A stretch of 64,000 nucleotides of DNA from Yersinia entomophaga (GCF_001656035.1 NZ_CP010029.1:3842074-3906073); one strand, 5' to 3'; positions 8,838-19,411 are shown, numbered from the stretch's first letter. Notes: generated by a model not told the origin, from the letters alone. Made by a program: numbers and translations.

Positions 8838-9833
8838 TCACCGCTTTTGTATATACGTCAACGCCAACGCTAGCGCCAAAACCAACCCTTTAATAATATC
8901 CATTGCATAGTAAGGCACTGAAAGCATCACCAAGCCATTTTGCAGCACGCCGAGAATCACCGCGCCAATCAGGGTGCCAAAGGCGTTTGGTTTGCCTGAG
9001 CCTGCCAGTGAAAAACCGATATAGGCCGCGGCCACCGCGTCCATCAGGTAACCGCTACCGGCGTTAACCTGTGAAGAACCGATGCGGGAAGCGAGCAAAA
9101 TGCCGCCCAACGCAGCCAGCTGTGAGGAAAGCACATAGGCCAAAACCCGATAACGAACCGTGCGAATACCGGACAACCGTGCCGCTTCAGGATTGCCGCC
9201 AATGGCATACATACGACGGCCATGCTTGGTTAGCGATAGATAAAGCTGCACCACTAATGTCACAATGAGCATAATAATCACGATGACAGGGACTTGCCCC
9301 AACGCCGAAAACATCTCCGGAATCAGCCCTTCGGCCATATCGCCACTCGGCAACAGCATATTCTGGGTGATAGAACCGCCGTAGCTGTAGGTCATCGCCA
9401 CGCCTTGAATGACAAATAAGCTGGCTAGCGTCGCCAACATATCGGGGATCTTCAGTACCACAATCAGGAAAGCGTTAAACAACCCGACCAAACCGCACAC
9501 CAGCAAAGTCACAATGATAGCGCCGGTGGTACCGAAGCCGTACCAGACAAACAGCGACACCACTACTGCGTTGGCCAGTGAAGCGGTAGAGCCAACGGAA
9601 AGATCGAAACCGCCGATAGATAGTGATATCGATACGCCGATGGCGATCACCGTGACAATAGCGATAGATCGTAAAATATTGATGATATTGTTCGGATCAA
9701 GGAAGTTATCCGAAGCCAGACCAAACAGGGCGATCAACGCAACAACGGTAAGTAACATCCCCCACTTATACAGAAAATCAAATAGCTGATGACGCCAGGG
9801 CTGCACATTAGGTAGGGGCGAATCTTTACTCAC
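8838..9833 (-). CDS. Ribose-type sugar ABC transporter permease
   Basis: This 331-aa inner-membrane permease belongs to the RbsC/XylH (BPD_transp_2) family. Eight to ten hydrophobic segments are visible, along with the family motifs SIGGFDLSVGS (about residue 74) and GRRMYAIGGNPEAARLSGI (about residue 206), the latter being the ATPase-coupling loop. The start overlaps the stop of the upstream ATPase gene by 4 nt, so the two form one operon. No periplasmic binding-protein gene lies next to the pair, which is unusual for this family, and the substrate is therefore unknown. Confidence 0.8.
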   Translation of the reverse strand: MSKDSPLPNVQPWRHQLFDFLYKWGMLLTVVALIALFGLASDNFLDPNNIINILRSIAIVTVIAIGVSISLSIGGFDLSVGSTASLANAVVVSLFVWYGFGTTGAIIVTLLVCGLVGLFNAFLIVVLKIPDMLATLASLFVIQGVAMTYSYGGSITQNMLLPSGDMAEGLIPEMFSALGQVPVIVIIMLIVTLVVQLYLSLTKHGRRMYAIGGNPEAARLSGIRTVRYRVLAYVLSSQLAALGGILLASRIGSSQVNAGSGYLMDAVAAAYIGFSLAGSGKPNAFGTLIGAVILGVLQNGLVMLSVPYYAMDIIKGLVLALALALTYIQKR

Positions 9834-11341
9834 GCGGGTGTTCCTCCGGTTGAAAATAGTAATAGCGTTTCTTCGTTAATTTCTGCGGCGTTCAGCTCGG
9901 CCACGATGCGACCATCCCACAGCACGCAAATTCGGTCACATAGGCCTACCAGTTCGGAGAATTCACCCGAGGCATAGATAATGCCTTTGCCCTGACGCGC
10001 CAAATCGTCGATCAGGCCGAATAGTTCCTGTTTGGCTTTGATATCAACGCCTTTGGTCGGTTCATCGAAAATCAGTATCTGTGCGTCTCCCCGTAGCCAT
10101 TTACCGATAGCCACTTTTTGTTGATTGCCTCCGGAGAGTCGAGCCAATTTCTGCTGCGGCGCAGAGGTACGTATCCCTAAGCGCTGAATCAGTGTTTTAG
10201 CCCAGTTTAATTCCTGTCGGCGGCTGAAAATGCTCCAGCGGGAGAAACTGTCGTCGGCGCATACACTCAGATTCATAGGAATGCTTTCGTGAATAAAAAT
10301 GCCTTCTTTGCGCCGTTCTTCCGGCACCAGCGCCAATCCTTGCGTCACTGAACGATCCGGCGAATGCGGTTGCCAGCGCTGACCACGTAATTCCGCCTGT
10401 TTCACCGTACAGGGCATCGCGCCAAACAGCGCTTTGCACAACTCGGTTTTTCCTGCGCCTGCCAAACCGGCAATGCCTAAAATTTCCCCTTGATTTAGCT
10501 GGAGGCTGATATCGCGCAGTTTATGTGGATCACGCAATCCACTGACGCTCAAAAGGGTTTTATCGCTGCAGGGCGGGCGGCGGGGAGGGAATATATCGTC
10601 TAGCTGATGACCCAGCATTTTCTCGACGATTTGCTCACTGCTCAGCCCGGCCATAGCGCCGTGGCTGATAAATCGCCCGTCTCGCAACACGGTAATCTGA
10701 TCGCAAATCTCGCGTAATTCATGGATGCGGTGAGAAATAAATACGATAGCAATACCTTCCGATTTCAGGCGGCGTACCACCGTAAACAGACGGGCGCTTT
10801 CTTCCTGATCCAGCGGAGCCGTTGGCTCATCCAGAATCAAAAAACGACAGTGGTGGGAAAGGGCGCGCGCTAGCAGCACCTGCTGTTTTTCTGCCAGGGT
10901 GCAGGATTCCAAGCGCTGGCGAACGTTCAGCGGTAAACCCAATTGTTGGAGCAACTGCTCAGCCTGACGATAAAGCCGCGGCCAGTTGAACAGGTGGCCC
11001 GATTCTGCCAGCGTTGCCAGCATAATATTTTCTGCTACCGACAAGCTTGGCACCAAAGCAACATCTACCTCTTGCTGCACCACGTGAATTCCGAGCTGTT
11101 TAGCCTGAAGCGGCGAATGAATATCTACCCGCTGTCCGTCTATGAAAATTTCACCACTGTAGTGACCGTGCGCACCGGAAAGGATCGCCATTAGCGTTGA
11201 TTTTCCCGCTCCGTTGGCTCCTACCAGTGCATGGGTTGATCCGCCTTCCAGCGAGAAATCGACCTGCTGTAAGGCATGAAAACCGGAAAACGAGAGTGAA
11301 ATATTGCGCATTTCCAGGCGAGAAGGGGTGAGGGTAGGCAT
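9830..11341 (-). CDS. Ribose-type sugar ABC transporter ATPase, two NBDs
   Basis: This 503-aa RbsA/XylG-type ATPase carries two nucleotide-binding domains. Domain 1 has Walker A GANGAGKST (about 42-50) and Walker B FLILDEP, but its ABC signature is degenerate (CTLAEKQQ in place of LSxxQ). Domain 2 has the degenerate P-loop GLAGAGKTE that is usual in this family, the signature LSGGNQQKV and Walker B ILIFDEP. It is the first gene of a two-gene operon with the permease and is divergent from hcxA. The ATG at 11341 lacks a strong ribosome site. The missing binding protein must be supplied from elsewhere, or the transporter is incomplete. Confidence 0.8.
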   Translation of the reverse strand: MPTLTPSRLEMRNISLSFSGFHALQQVDFSLEGGSTHALVGANGAGKSTLMAILSGAHGHYSGEIFIDGQRVDIHSPLQAKQLGIHVVQQEVDVALVPSLSVAENIMLATLAESGHLFNWPRLYRQAEQLLQQLGLPLNVRQRLESCTLAEKQQVLLARALSHHCRFLILDEPTAPLDQEESARLFTVVRRLKSEGIAIVFISHRIHELREICDQITVLRDGRFISHGAMAGLSSEQIVEKMLGHQLDDIFPPRRPPCSDKTLLSVSGLRDPHKLRDISLQLNQGEILGIAGLAGAGKTELCKALFGAMPCTVKQAELRGQRWQPHSPDRSVTQGLALVPEERRKEGIFIHESIPMNLSVCADDSFSRWSIFSRRQELNWAKTLIQRLGIRTSAPQQKLARLSGGNQQKVAIGKWLRGDAQILIFDEPTKGVDIKAKQELFGLIDDLARQGKGIIYASGEFSELVGLCDRICVLWDGRIVAELNAAEINEETLLLFSTGGTPA

Positions 11342-11660
11342 AAGTTTCTGTAACGGCCCCGCTAAATAGGTGAATACCGCCCAATAGTTAGCTTTATCGG
11401 TGGGGTAATAAAAACGTTTCGTCAGGCGAAAATCGTAAAAAAAACGTCAAAAAATGCGCTTGTTCTCGGTGTTTTTTAACATGTTTTAAATCATTAGTAA
11501 TGAACTAATAGGGTTAAGCTATAGCAAATAATTATTAAACATCTTTGGCTTAGCCATTAAGATGAATCAGACCGGACAGGATTAAGACAGGTTAGAAAGT
11601 AATAATAATCGCCGTTGATAACAACTGAAAAAAAATTCATAACATCAGCAAGGAAATGGC
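11342..11660. promoter_or_regulatory. Divergent promoter region of hcxA and the ABC operon
   Basis: 319 bp of AT-rich DNA lie between two divergent starts. I see short inverted repeats around 11480-11510 (TTAGT / ACTAA arms). I could not assign clear promoter boxes or an operator to a known regulator. Confidence 0.4.
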
Positions 11661-12755
11661 ATGAGTGCGAACACAATCCGCGTGCAGGTAGGGCCTGCCA
11701 ACTATTATTCTTTTACCGGTGCTATCGATAAGCTGAGTGAATTCTATCCACAGCCCGTATTGGAAAAAGCGCTGTGGATTTATGGTGAACGAGCATTAAA
11801 CGCCGCGCAGGATTATCTGCCAGCGGAATTTCATTCCGCCAATGCTATTAAGGCGCGCTTTAACAGCCATTGCAGTGAATCCACCGTGGCAGAACTGGTC
11901 AGTGTGGCCGGTTCCGAGCGCCAGGTGGTGATCGGCGTTGGCGGTGGTGGCGTCCTGGATACCGCTAAAGTGGTAGCACGACGCTTAGGCCTACCGCTGG
12001 TGGTCATTCCTACCATTGCCGCGACCTGCGCCGCCTGGACGCCTCTATCCGTGTGGTATACCGAGCAGGGGCAGGCGCTGAATTATGAAATTTTCAATGA
12101 TGCTAACCATTTGGTTTTGGTTGAACCGCGTATTATTTTGCAGGCTCCTGTGGCCTATCTGCTGGCCGGTATCGGCGATACCTTGGCTAAATGGTATGAA
12201 GCCGTTGTATTAAGCAGCGATCCTAAATCCTTACCGTTGACGGTGCGTCTGGGTCTACAGGCGGCGCTGGATGTGCGTAATGTTCTATTGGAACAGAGCG
12301 AGGCGGCATTGCAGGCAGTCGCGCGGCGCGAATTAACGCAGGATTTCCTCGATGTAGTTGACGCAATTATTGCCGGTGGCGGCATGGTGGGGGGATTAGG
12401 CGAGCGTTTCACCCGCGTGGCGGCGGCGCATGCGGTACACAACGGATTGACGGTATTGCCGCAAACCGCACGTTTCCTGCATGGAACAAAAGTGGCCTAC
12501 GGAATTCTGGTACAAACCGCTTTGCTGGGGCAGGAACAGGCGTTGAAAGACCTGATTGCTGCCTTTAAAGTCTGGGGCTTACCAACCCATCTGGCCGCGC
12601 TAGACGTCAATATTCGCGACCGTGATGCCATTGAACAAGTGATTACCCGAATTCTTAAGCCGGGAGAGTCCATCCACGCACTGCCAATTAGCCTGAATAA
12701 ACAGAAAATACGGGCGGCAATTGAGCAGGTAGACATCGCTGCGCAGGCCTTATAA
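11661..12755 (+). CDS. hcxA: Hydroxycarboxylate dehydrogenase HcxA (YbdH)
   Basis: This 364-aa NAD(P)H-dependent, metal-containing dehydrogenase belongs to the glycerol dehydrogenase-like group. It closely follows E. coli YbdH/HcxA, which reduces 2-oxo acids such as 2-oxobutyrate. The nucleotide-binding glycine cluster is GVGGGGVLD (92-100). The expected metal ligands are D173 (GIGDTLAKWYE), H257 (AAHAVHNGL) and H274 (FLHGTKVAYG). The start has AAGGAA upstream. It is divergent from the sugar ABC operon and ends in a terminator at 12862-12899. Its in vivo substrate is uncertain. Confidence 0.85.
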   Translation: MSANTIRVQVGPANYYSFTGAIDKLSEFYPQPVLEKALWIYGERALNAAQDYLPAEFHSANAIKARFNSHCSESTVAELVSVAGSERQVVIGVGGGGVLDTAKVVARRLGLPLVVIPTIAATCAAWTPLSVWYTEQGQALNYEIFNDANHLVLVEPRIILQAPVAYLLAGIGDTLAKWYEAVVLSSDPKSLPLTVRLGLQAALDVRNVLLEQSEAALQAVARRELTQDFLDVVDAIIAGGGMVGGLGERFTRVAAAHAVHNGLTVLPQTARFLHGTKVAYGILVQTALLGQEQALKDLIAAFKVWGLPTHLAALDVNIRDRDAIEQVITRILKPGESIHALPISLNKQKIRAAIEQVDIAAQAL

Positions 12756-12861
12756 GGCGTGGTAAGGGCTTTTTTTCTTCGCAGAGCGAAATAAACTGGT
12801 TTGGGATGGTTTTAACGTCTTGTCTTTTCATCTCGGATTAGGGCAGAATACGCGCCAAGAA

Positions 12862-12899
12862 ATAGCCGACGTTTTAAATAACTCGTCGGTTATTTTTTT
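12862..12899 (+). terminator. Terminator downstream of hcxA
   Basis: A 10-bp stem (ATAGCCGACG / CGTCGGTTAT, one G-U pair) is followed by a T-run, about 107 nt after the hcxA stop. Confidence 0.7.
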
Positions 12900-13210
12900 G
12901 CATTCGTGTTTTCACAAATCAAGAGGCCGGGCATCGATCCGGATAGATAAATAGGTCCGCGTGCGATTATTCACACCATGAAATCGCCGTTATGAGGAAA
13001 GAAAGATGGGGCAATTGTTCACTTTAGCGTCGGTGCCTACCGGCATGCGCTGCACACGCAGCGATTATGGGGCAGCAGGCATTTTTTCAACCCGCTATTC
13101 CGCTTTCATTACCCCACTTGCGTATCCCAGGCAGATACGAAGTTTCCCCGTCACCTCTCGACTTTGTGGTACAAACACAAATCTGGTCGAAGGTATGGGG
13201 AGGCTGAATC
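12900..13210. other. Intergenic upstream region of plaP
   Basis: About 310 bp hold the presumed plaP promoter and leader. A 71-codon open frame (13006-13221) overlaps the plaP start and has a ribosome-site-like sequence, but its protein has low complexity and resembles nothing I recognise, so I do not call it a gene. Confidence 0.4.
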
Positions 13211-14599
13211 ATGTCGCTTAATACAGCTGTTCAGGTCGGCACCAATCAGACAGGCACCAACAATCGCGTCCAACTCAGAAAAACTCTGACGTTGGTTCAA
13301 GTGGTTATGATGGGGCTTGCTTATCTGCAGCCGATGACCATTTTTGATACTTTTGGTATTGTTTCAGGCTTGACCGATGGTCACGTCGCGACTTCTTACG
13401 CCATCGCTTTGATCGCGGTTCTCTTTACCGCCGTTAGCTATGGCAAATTGGTGAAACGCTTCCCGTCCGCGGGCTCGGCCTACACCTACGCGCAGAAATC
13501 CATTAGCCCACACGTTGGCTTTATGGTGGGTTGGTCGTCATTGCTGGACTATCTGTTCATGCCAATGATCAACATTCTGCTGGCAAAAATTTATCTGGAA
13601 GCCATCTTCCCCGGCGTGCCTTCGTGGATCTTCGTTGGGGCGTTGGTCAGCCTGATGACCTTGTTCAACCTGCGCGGCATCAACGTGGTTGCTAACCTGA
13701 ACTCCATCATTGTGGTGGTACAGGTAGCGATTATGGTGGTATTCGTCGGGCTATTGATTCATGGCGTTTATCAGGGTGAAGGTGCGGGTACATTAGTTAG
13801 CACCAAGCCGTTCTATTCAGAGAACGCCCATTTGGTGCCGATGATAACCGGTGCGACGATACTCTGTTTCTCATTCCTTGGGTTTGACGGTATCAGCTCA
13901 TTGTCTGAAGAAACGCCAAATGCCGGCAAAGTGATTCCGAAAGCCATTTTCCTGACGGCGTTAATCGGCGGCATTATCTTTATCGCGGTATCTTATTTCT
14001 TGCAGTTATATTTCCCGGACATCTCGCGCTTCAGCGATCCTGATGCGTCACAGCCGGAAATCATGCTGTTCGTGGCCGGTAAGTTCTTCCAGTCTGTGAT
14101 TCTGTGCTTCTCTTGCGTCACGGTACTGGCTTCAGGCATGGCGGCGCACGCCGGGGTTTCCCGACTGCTGTACGTCATGGGCCGCGATGGTGTATTCCCA
14201 GAGAAAGTGTTCGGTTACGTGCATCCGAAATGGCGTACTCCGGCCATCAATGTGCTGTTGGTCGGTGGCGTAGCGTTGTCTGCGGTGTCTTTCGACCTGG
14301 TTACCGCAACGGCGTTGATTAACTTTGGTGCGCTGGTGGCGTTTACCTTTGTTAACCTGTCGGTTATCTCCCAGTTCTATATCCGGGAGCGCCTGAACCG
14401 TACCCTTAAGGATCACATCAACTACCTGATTCTGCCGGTAATTGGTGCAGGTACCGTCGGCGTGCTGTGGATGAACCTGGAAAGCAGCTCAATGACCTTA
14501 GGTCTGGTTTGGGGGGCGATTGGTCTGGCGTATATGCTGTGGAAAACCCGTGTTTTCCGTCAGGCATTACCGCAGTTCAATGAAGAACTTGCACGATAA
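13211..14599 (+). CDS. plaP: Putrescine importer PlaP (YeeF)
   Basis: This is an APC-family, proton-driven amine importer of 462 aa with about twelve membrane helices. It is close to E. coli PlaP (low-affinity putrescine import, used for surface motility) across its length. Visible motifs are [20 protein letters not shown] at the first helix, [17 protein letters not shown], and [22 protein letters not shown] (about residues 225-246). The ATG has GGGGAGG upstream. It lies next to sbcB in convergent orientation, as plaP lies beside sbcB in E. coli. Confidence 0.9.
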   Translation: MSLNTAVQVGTNQTGTNNRVQLRKTLTLVQVVMMGLAYLQPMTIFDTFGIVSGLTDGHVATSYAIALIAVLFTAVSYGKLVKRFPSAGSAYTYAQKSISPHVGFMVGWSSLLDYLFMPMINILLAKIYLEAIFPGVPSWIFVGALVSLMTLFNLRGINVVANLNSIIVVVQVAIMVVFVGLLIHGVYQGEGAGTLVSTKPFYSENAHLVPMITGATILCFSFLGFDGISSLSEETPNAGKVIPKAIFLTALIGGIIFIAVSYFLQLYFPDISRFSDPDASQPEIMLFVAGKFFQSVILCFSCVTVLASGMAAHAGVSRLLYVMGRDGVFPEKVFGYVHPKWRTPAINVLLVGGVALSAVSFDLVTATALINFGALVAFTFVNLSVISQFYIRERLNRTLKDHINYLILPVIGAGTVGVLWMNLESSSMTLGLVWGAIGLAYMLWKTRVFRQALPQFNEELAR

Positions 14600-14627
14600 T
14601 AAAACTTGATTGATTTGTGATGAAAAG

Positions 14628-14652
14628 CGGAGCCGATTGGCTCCGTTTTTTT
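14628..14652 (+). terminator. Terminator of plaP
   Basis: The stem CGGAGCC / GGCTCCG has a GATT loop and seven T follow, 29 nt after the stop. Confidence 0.9.
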
Positions 14653-14810
14653 GTCCGCAATCTGCGGGTAAAAAGAATTGGCCGTTGGAATAGGGCGAAA
14701 TACGCTGTTTTATTATCAGTGCTGATCTGCACGACTCGGCAACCTGATGTTCAATATTGGTGTTATCGGCGGACTGAATAGCACCGCCGGGTAATCATTT
14801 TGGCGAGAAG

Positions 14811-16241
14811 TTAACTCACTAATTCGCGAGCATAATCGTACAATGATTTTAATAGCTCCAATTTATCTTTATCACTTTCATACAGATTGTAGAATTGCTC
14901 CAATTGCTGCACATACTCCTGTACCCGCTCAGGGCTTAGCACTTCGCGGCGATGGTTAAGCCAGCGCTGCTGCTCGCTGTCATCCAGAGTATTGGGGTAG
15001 TTTCTGGCGCGAAAACGGAACAGCAACTCATCCAAACGTCGATCCTGAAAACTCAGATCCAGCGCAGGCAGATTTTGCGGCGCAGTTTGCTGAATAATCT
15101 TCATTGCCGCTCGATCGGCGTCACTAAAGAAGCCGTCATAAAGCTGGGCATCCACATCGTTGGATGCAGCAAAAGGCGGGGCTTCAGCAAACAGGGCAAC
15201 TACTTTTTCGCGTATCTGCGGGTTTTGTCGCAATAATTGCAAATTTTGCAGGCAACGTTGGCGATCGATACCTAAACGTTCGGCATTCTCTGCCAGCAGA
15301 GTTTTCGCTGGAGCCAGCACTGGACACTTATTGATATGCACCAGTTTGATTGGCACAGACGATTGATTGGCAGAAAGCTGGTCTCGACGAGTATATAAGC
15401 GTTCACGCAAGGCGTCGGTATCCAGTTCCAGCAGCGGCGACATATCTCCGGCCAGATCGCACATGATGACGGCGTTTTTGTTATCCGGGTGCCAGGCCAG
15501 AGGTGCAACCCAGCTGGTGTTACCTCGCGCAGCACCAAACATGCCGGAAACGTGCACCAGCGGAGTCATCTCGGCAATGTCGATTAACGAATTGATTTTA
15601 TGCTTATTACGATGCTGATAGAGATAATCAAACAACCGAGGTTGCGCCTGCTTAACCAGTTTTGCCATCGCAATGGTGGCATGTACGTCAGACATCGCGT
15701 CATGAGCCTGTAAATGTTCTACGCCATTGGCTTTGGTCAGATGTTCCAGTTTAAAGCTCGGCAGGCCGTCGTCATTTTCCGGCCAGATAATGCCTTCCGG
15801 ACGCAAGGCATAACATGCGCGCATAACATCCAGTAAATCCCAACGAGAATTACCATTTTGCCAGCTGTAGGCGTAAGGATCGTAGAAGTTGCGATAAAAG
15901 ATATTACGGCTGACTTCATCATCAAATCGAATATTGTTGTAACCCAAAATACAGGTTCCGGGCACGCTAAAAGCCTGATGAATCCGTTGGGAAAACTCAG
16001 CCTCGTTGACGCCTTTGGCCAGCGCGGTTTGCGGCGTAATGCCGGTAATCATCACCGCCTCGGGCTGTGGCAGATAATCGTCCGCCGGAGTGCAATACAC
16101 CACCAATGGCTCTTCGATGATATTGAAATCCAGATCGGTTCGCACACCAGCAAACTGCGCCGGACGATCCAGCGCTGGATGTTGACCAAAAGTCTCGTAA
16201 TCATGGACGTAAAACGTCGGTGATGAGGTTGGTTTTGCCAT
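14811..16241 (-). CDS. sbcB: Exodeoxyribonuclease I
   Basis: This is the 3'-5' single-strand DNA exonuclease of mismatch repair and recombination, 476 aa (E. coli ExoI is 475). The DEDD catalytic domain opens with HDYETFGQHP, giving metal ligands D14 and E16. Further conserved pieces are ILGYNNIRFDDEVSRNIFYR, the AHDAMSDVHATIAMAKL motif holding the last catalytic His/Asp pair, and the C-terminal SH3-like and helical regions that contact SSB. It is transcribed convergently with plaP, as expected from E. coli synteny. The ATG at 16241 has weak purine-rich sequence upstream. Confidence 0.95.
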   Translation of the reverse strand: MAKPTSSPTFYVHDYETFGQHPALDRPAQFAGVRTDLDFNIIEEPLVVYCTPADDYLPQPEAVMITGITPQTALAKGVNEAEFSQRIHQAFSVPGTCILGYNNIRFDDEVSRNIFYRNFYDPYAYSWQNGNSRWDLLDVMRACYALRPEGIIWPENDDGLPSFKLEHLTKANGVEHLQAHDAMSDVHATIAMAKLVKQAQPRLFDYLYQHRNKHKINSLIDIAEMTPLVHVSGMFGAARGNTSWVAPLAWHPDNKNAVIMCDLAGDMSPLLELDTDALRERLYTRRDQLSANQSSVPIKLVHINKCPVLAPAKTLLAENAERLGIDRQRCLQNLQLLRQNPQIREKVVALFAEAPPFAASNDVDAQLYDGFFSDADRAAMKIIQQTAPQNLPALDLSFQDRRLDELLFRFRARNYPNTLDDSEQQRWLNHRREVLSPERVQEYVQQLEQFYNLYESDKDKLELLKSLYDYARELVS

Positions 16242-16577
16242 TCTTTTGTATTGACCTTTATTGACTCTGGCTTAGGGGCTGAGATTTACCCACGGCAGCC
16301 ACTCACTTTGTAACAAGAATATCATCTCAGCATAGTTTTCACGTCAGTTTTATCATCACTAAAACCGAGGGGATCTCGGGTTACCCTAGTTAGATAAGAT
16401 GAGAACGACCCCGCATGTGAATCGGAACATAATGATATTTATACTTAAAAAAATATTGAATCATTTATAAATTAAATAACTTTGACTTTAATGATTCATT
16501 AAACGAGTTATTTAACTTCCGTTTACTCAGCCCTTTATACAATGCTCGACATAAAATACTTAATAGGGTTTGAAACG
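16242..16577. other. Divergent intergenic region sbcB / SDR gene
   Basis: This AT-rich region should hold the promoters of the two divergent genes. I see no tRNA, repeat or recognisable operator. Confidence 0.35.
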
Positions 16578-17687
16578 GTGAAAACACTTTTATTGACCGG
16601 GGCAACGGGCTTTCTGGGCGGGGCAGTGCTGGAAAAGCTTCTGATAGAAAATTCGGATTTTAATTATTTATTATTGGTTCGGGCTAATACACCAGAGCAA
16701 GGCTTAGCCCGTATCAAACATAATTTAGAAAAATTTTATCTTTCGCCCCAAAATCTGAATAAAGTTACAGAACGACATATATTATTAGGTGATTTGGCTG
16801 AGCCAGAAAGTTTTATTTCCGATCCTCGGTTGGATGAGGTTACTCATGTTATCAACTGTGCGGCGGTAGCCTCTTTTGGCAATAATCCGTTAATCTGGAA
16901 GGTTAACGTTGAAGGCACACTGGCCTTTGCCAAACGTATGGCTCAGGTGACAGGTTTAAAACGCTTTGTACACGTTGGTACGGCGATGTCTTGTACGCCG
17001 GATGCAGGAAGTCTGGTTGATGAGCAGGTATTATCTCCGGCCAGTGAGGCGCATTTAGTCGAATACACCAAATCCAAATCAACCATTGAAAATCTGCTTT
17101 CAGAACAATGTCCTGATTTACCGCTGGTGTTCGCCCGACCGTCTATTGTTGTTGGCCATACCCGCTTAGGCTGCCAGCCTTCCAGCAGTATATTCTGGGT
17201 CTTCCGTATGGCATTAATGATGCGGAAGTTTATGTGTTCTCTGGACGATCATATTGACGTTATTCCTGTCGATTACTGCGCAGATGCATTGGTCTGCTTA
17301 TTATTACATCCAGAATTACCTGACTATATTTATCATATCTCTGCCGGTGAAGAGAATAGCGTTAGTTTTGCCGAAATAGATAATGCGATGTCTCTGGCCG
17401 CGAAACAAAAACCAGTGGGAATAAATTATATGCAGGTTGATTACGGTGCCTTGGTACAAATGCGTAATCAGCTGAAAAATATATTTGGGCCTTGTAATGA
17501 ACGCTTAATGCTAAAAGCTATGCGGTTATATGGCTCATTCGCCATGCTAAATGTGCGCTTTAATAATCAGCGATTATTGAGTTTGGGAATGGCAAAGCCG
17601 CCGCGCTTTACGGATTATGTCGCCTGTTGCGTAGAGTCCAGCCGCGGTTTAACCATTCAGGAACAAATGGCCATCGATTTTAAATAA
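16578..17687 (+). CDS. Extended SDR / thioester-reductase-like NAD(P) protein
   Basis: This 369-aa extended short-chain dehydrogenase is of the NAD_binding_4 (fatty acyl-CoA/thioester reductase, 'male sterility') type. The Rossmann motif TGATGFLGG is at the very N-terminus (residues 7-15), NVEGT is conserved, and the active-site YTKSK gives Y163/K167. I chose the GTG at 16578 because AGGG lies 9 nt upstream and the Rossmann strand then begins the protein; an in-frame ATG at 16542 is the alternative and would add 12 residues. It is a stand-alone reductase domain with no acyl carrier or adenylation domain. No neighbour suggests a pathway; reduction of an acyl thioester is a family inference only. 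Confidence 0.65.
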   Translation: MKTLLLTGATGFLGGAVLEKLLIENSDFNYLLLVRANTPEQGLARIKHNLEKFYLSPQNLNKVTERHILLGDLAEPESFISDPRLDEVTHVINCAAVASFGNNPLIWKVNVEGTLAFAKRMAQVTGLKRFVHVGTAMSCTPDAGSLVDEQVLSPASEAHLVEYTKSKSTIENLLSEQCPDLPLVFARPSIVVGHTRLGCQPSSSIFWVFRMALMMRKFMCSLDDHIDVIPVDYCADALVCLLLHPELPDYIYHISAGEENSVSFAEIDNAMSLAAKQKPVGINYMQVDYGALVQMRNQLKNIFGPCNERLMLKAMRLYGSFAMLNVRFNNQRLLSLGMAKPPRFTDYVACCVESSRGLTIQEQMAIDFK

Positions 17688-17817
17688 AATTAGTACACCT
17701 TCTTACCCGGCAACAACAATTGCCAAGATTGTCATATTTTATCATGTTTGGCGGAGTGCCAGATGTTGGTTACTCCGCTAGAATTAGCCCTTTCCTGACG
17801 AATAGGGTGAGTGTGCT

Positions 17818-18876
17818 GTGCGCCTTGATAAAGCAATTACGCCACTGGATAATTTGATTTATAGCAATTACCGTATTGCCCACGCTTTACGAATTAGCGT
17901 GGCCTTTGTCCTAACCTTTCTTATCCTGCGTTTACTTGCCTTCCCGGATGCCACTTGGGCGCTAATTACTTTGGTCGTGGTGATGGGGCCGCTTTCCTAT
18001 TGGGGAAACGTCTTTTCTCGCGCTATTCAACGTATTGGCGGAACTCTCTGCGGGGCAGCTTCGGGTCTGGTCGCGCTGTATCTTCAACAATATTCTCTAA
18101 CCGCTATGCTCGCTTGGTGCTTTGTAGTGATGTTTGTCTGCGGTTATTTAACCTTGGGCAATCGGCCTTATATGGCTTTATTGATCGGTGTAACCTTGGC
18201 ATTAGTTTGCGGTTCCGGCTCGGTCGATATGAGTACCGCTCTGTGGCGCAGCGCCGATGTTATTTTGGGTTCTTTACTCGCGTTGTTATTTACTAGCATT
18301 TATCCGCAGCGGGCTTTTACCCATTGGCGTATGCAATTAAGCACCAGCCTCCACGCCATCGGCACTATCTATGCTGCTTATTTATCACCTAATGTGGTCG
18401 ATCGTCCTCGTTTAGAGGACAAAATGAAAAGCGAGTTAGCGCGATTGGTCAAAATGCGCGGTTATATCGCTTCGGCGACCAAAGAATCGGGTATTGATAA
18501 AGAGGTATTTAATGCGATTCAAACTCTGTATCGCAATGTGGTTTCTACGCTGGAACTGTTGGCCGATGCCTATTGGTCGTCTCGCGAAAGCCATTTTTTA
18601 CTGCTGAATGTCCAAACTCTGCGCCATACTCAGTTGCTAACTATTCGTACTCTGGATAATTTAAGTCAGTGCCTGCTCAGCGGCCAGCCGGAGTATGAGG
18701 AGGTCGCCGCCAGCGAATTGAGTGAGATCAGCGTAGAATTGGAAAAACTGCTTGAAGTTGCTACCAAAAATCAGCAAATCGAGGCGCCTATTTATGGCTA
18801 TGTGTGGTTGAGCATAGAAATTACCCGCCAATTGAAAGAACTGGGCGATTTGATTGAGATGACCATGCGACGCTAG
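17818..18876 (+). CDS. yeeA: FUSC-family inner-membrane protein YeeA
   Basis: This 352-aa membrane protein equals the length of E. coli YeeA. It has five to six N-terminal hydrophobic helices (about residues 20-165), the motif ALWRSADVILGSLLALLFTSIYPQRAF (about 141-167; family signature SADVILGSLLA), and a cytoplasmic helical tail. FUSC proteins include AaeB-type efflux components, but the YeeA function is not established. The GTG at 17818 matches the family start (RLDKAITPLD). It lies between sbcB and yeeX as in E. coli. Confidence 0.82.
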   Translation: MRLDKAITPLDNLIYSNYRIAHALRISVAFVLTFLILRLLAFPDATWALITLVVVMGPLSYWGNVFSRAIQRIGGTLCGAASGLVALYLQQYSLTAMLAWCFVVMFVCGYLTLGNRPYMALLIGVTLALVCGSGSVDMSTALWRSADVILGSLLALLFTSIYPQRAFTHWRMQLSTSLHAIGTIYAAYLSPNVVDRPRLEDKMKSELARLVKMRGYIASATKESGIDKEVFNAIQTLYRNVVSTLELLADAYWSSRESHFLLLNVQTLRHTQLLTIRTLDNLSQCLLSGQPEYEEVAASELSEISVELEKLLEVATKNQQIEAPIYGYVWLSIEITRQLKELGDLIEMTMRR

Positions 18877-19058
18877 CCGATTATTTGGACGCGAAAGGCG
18901 ATGAAATTTCTGTCTGACGGGTAAAAAAGGTAAGATAAGTCAATGAATCTTGTCTCTGATGGCTGCTAACCTGTATTGTTAAGATCGCGTGTTGTCGCGA
19001 CGTGATGGTGAACAGACAACCGGCCGTCAGCAATTGAATTTGTGTAAAACTTAGCTAA

Positions 19059-19385
<327 letters not shown>

Positions 19386-19411
19386 CCTGAGCGATTTAGT
19401 TTAAAGATTGG

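Noticed and set aside
13006..13221. 71-codon open frame with ribosome-site-like GAGGAAAG, overlapping the plaP start
   Set aside because: Composition is not protein-like, it matches no family I know, and the plaP start with its own strong ribosome site overlaps its end.
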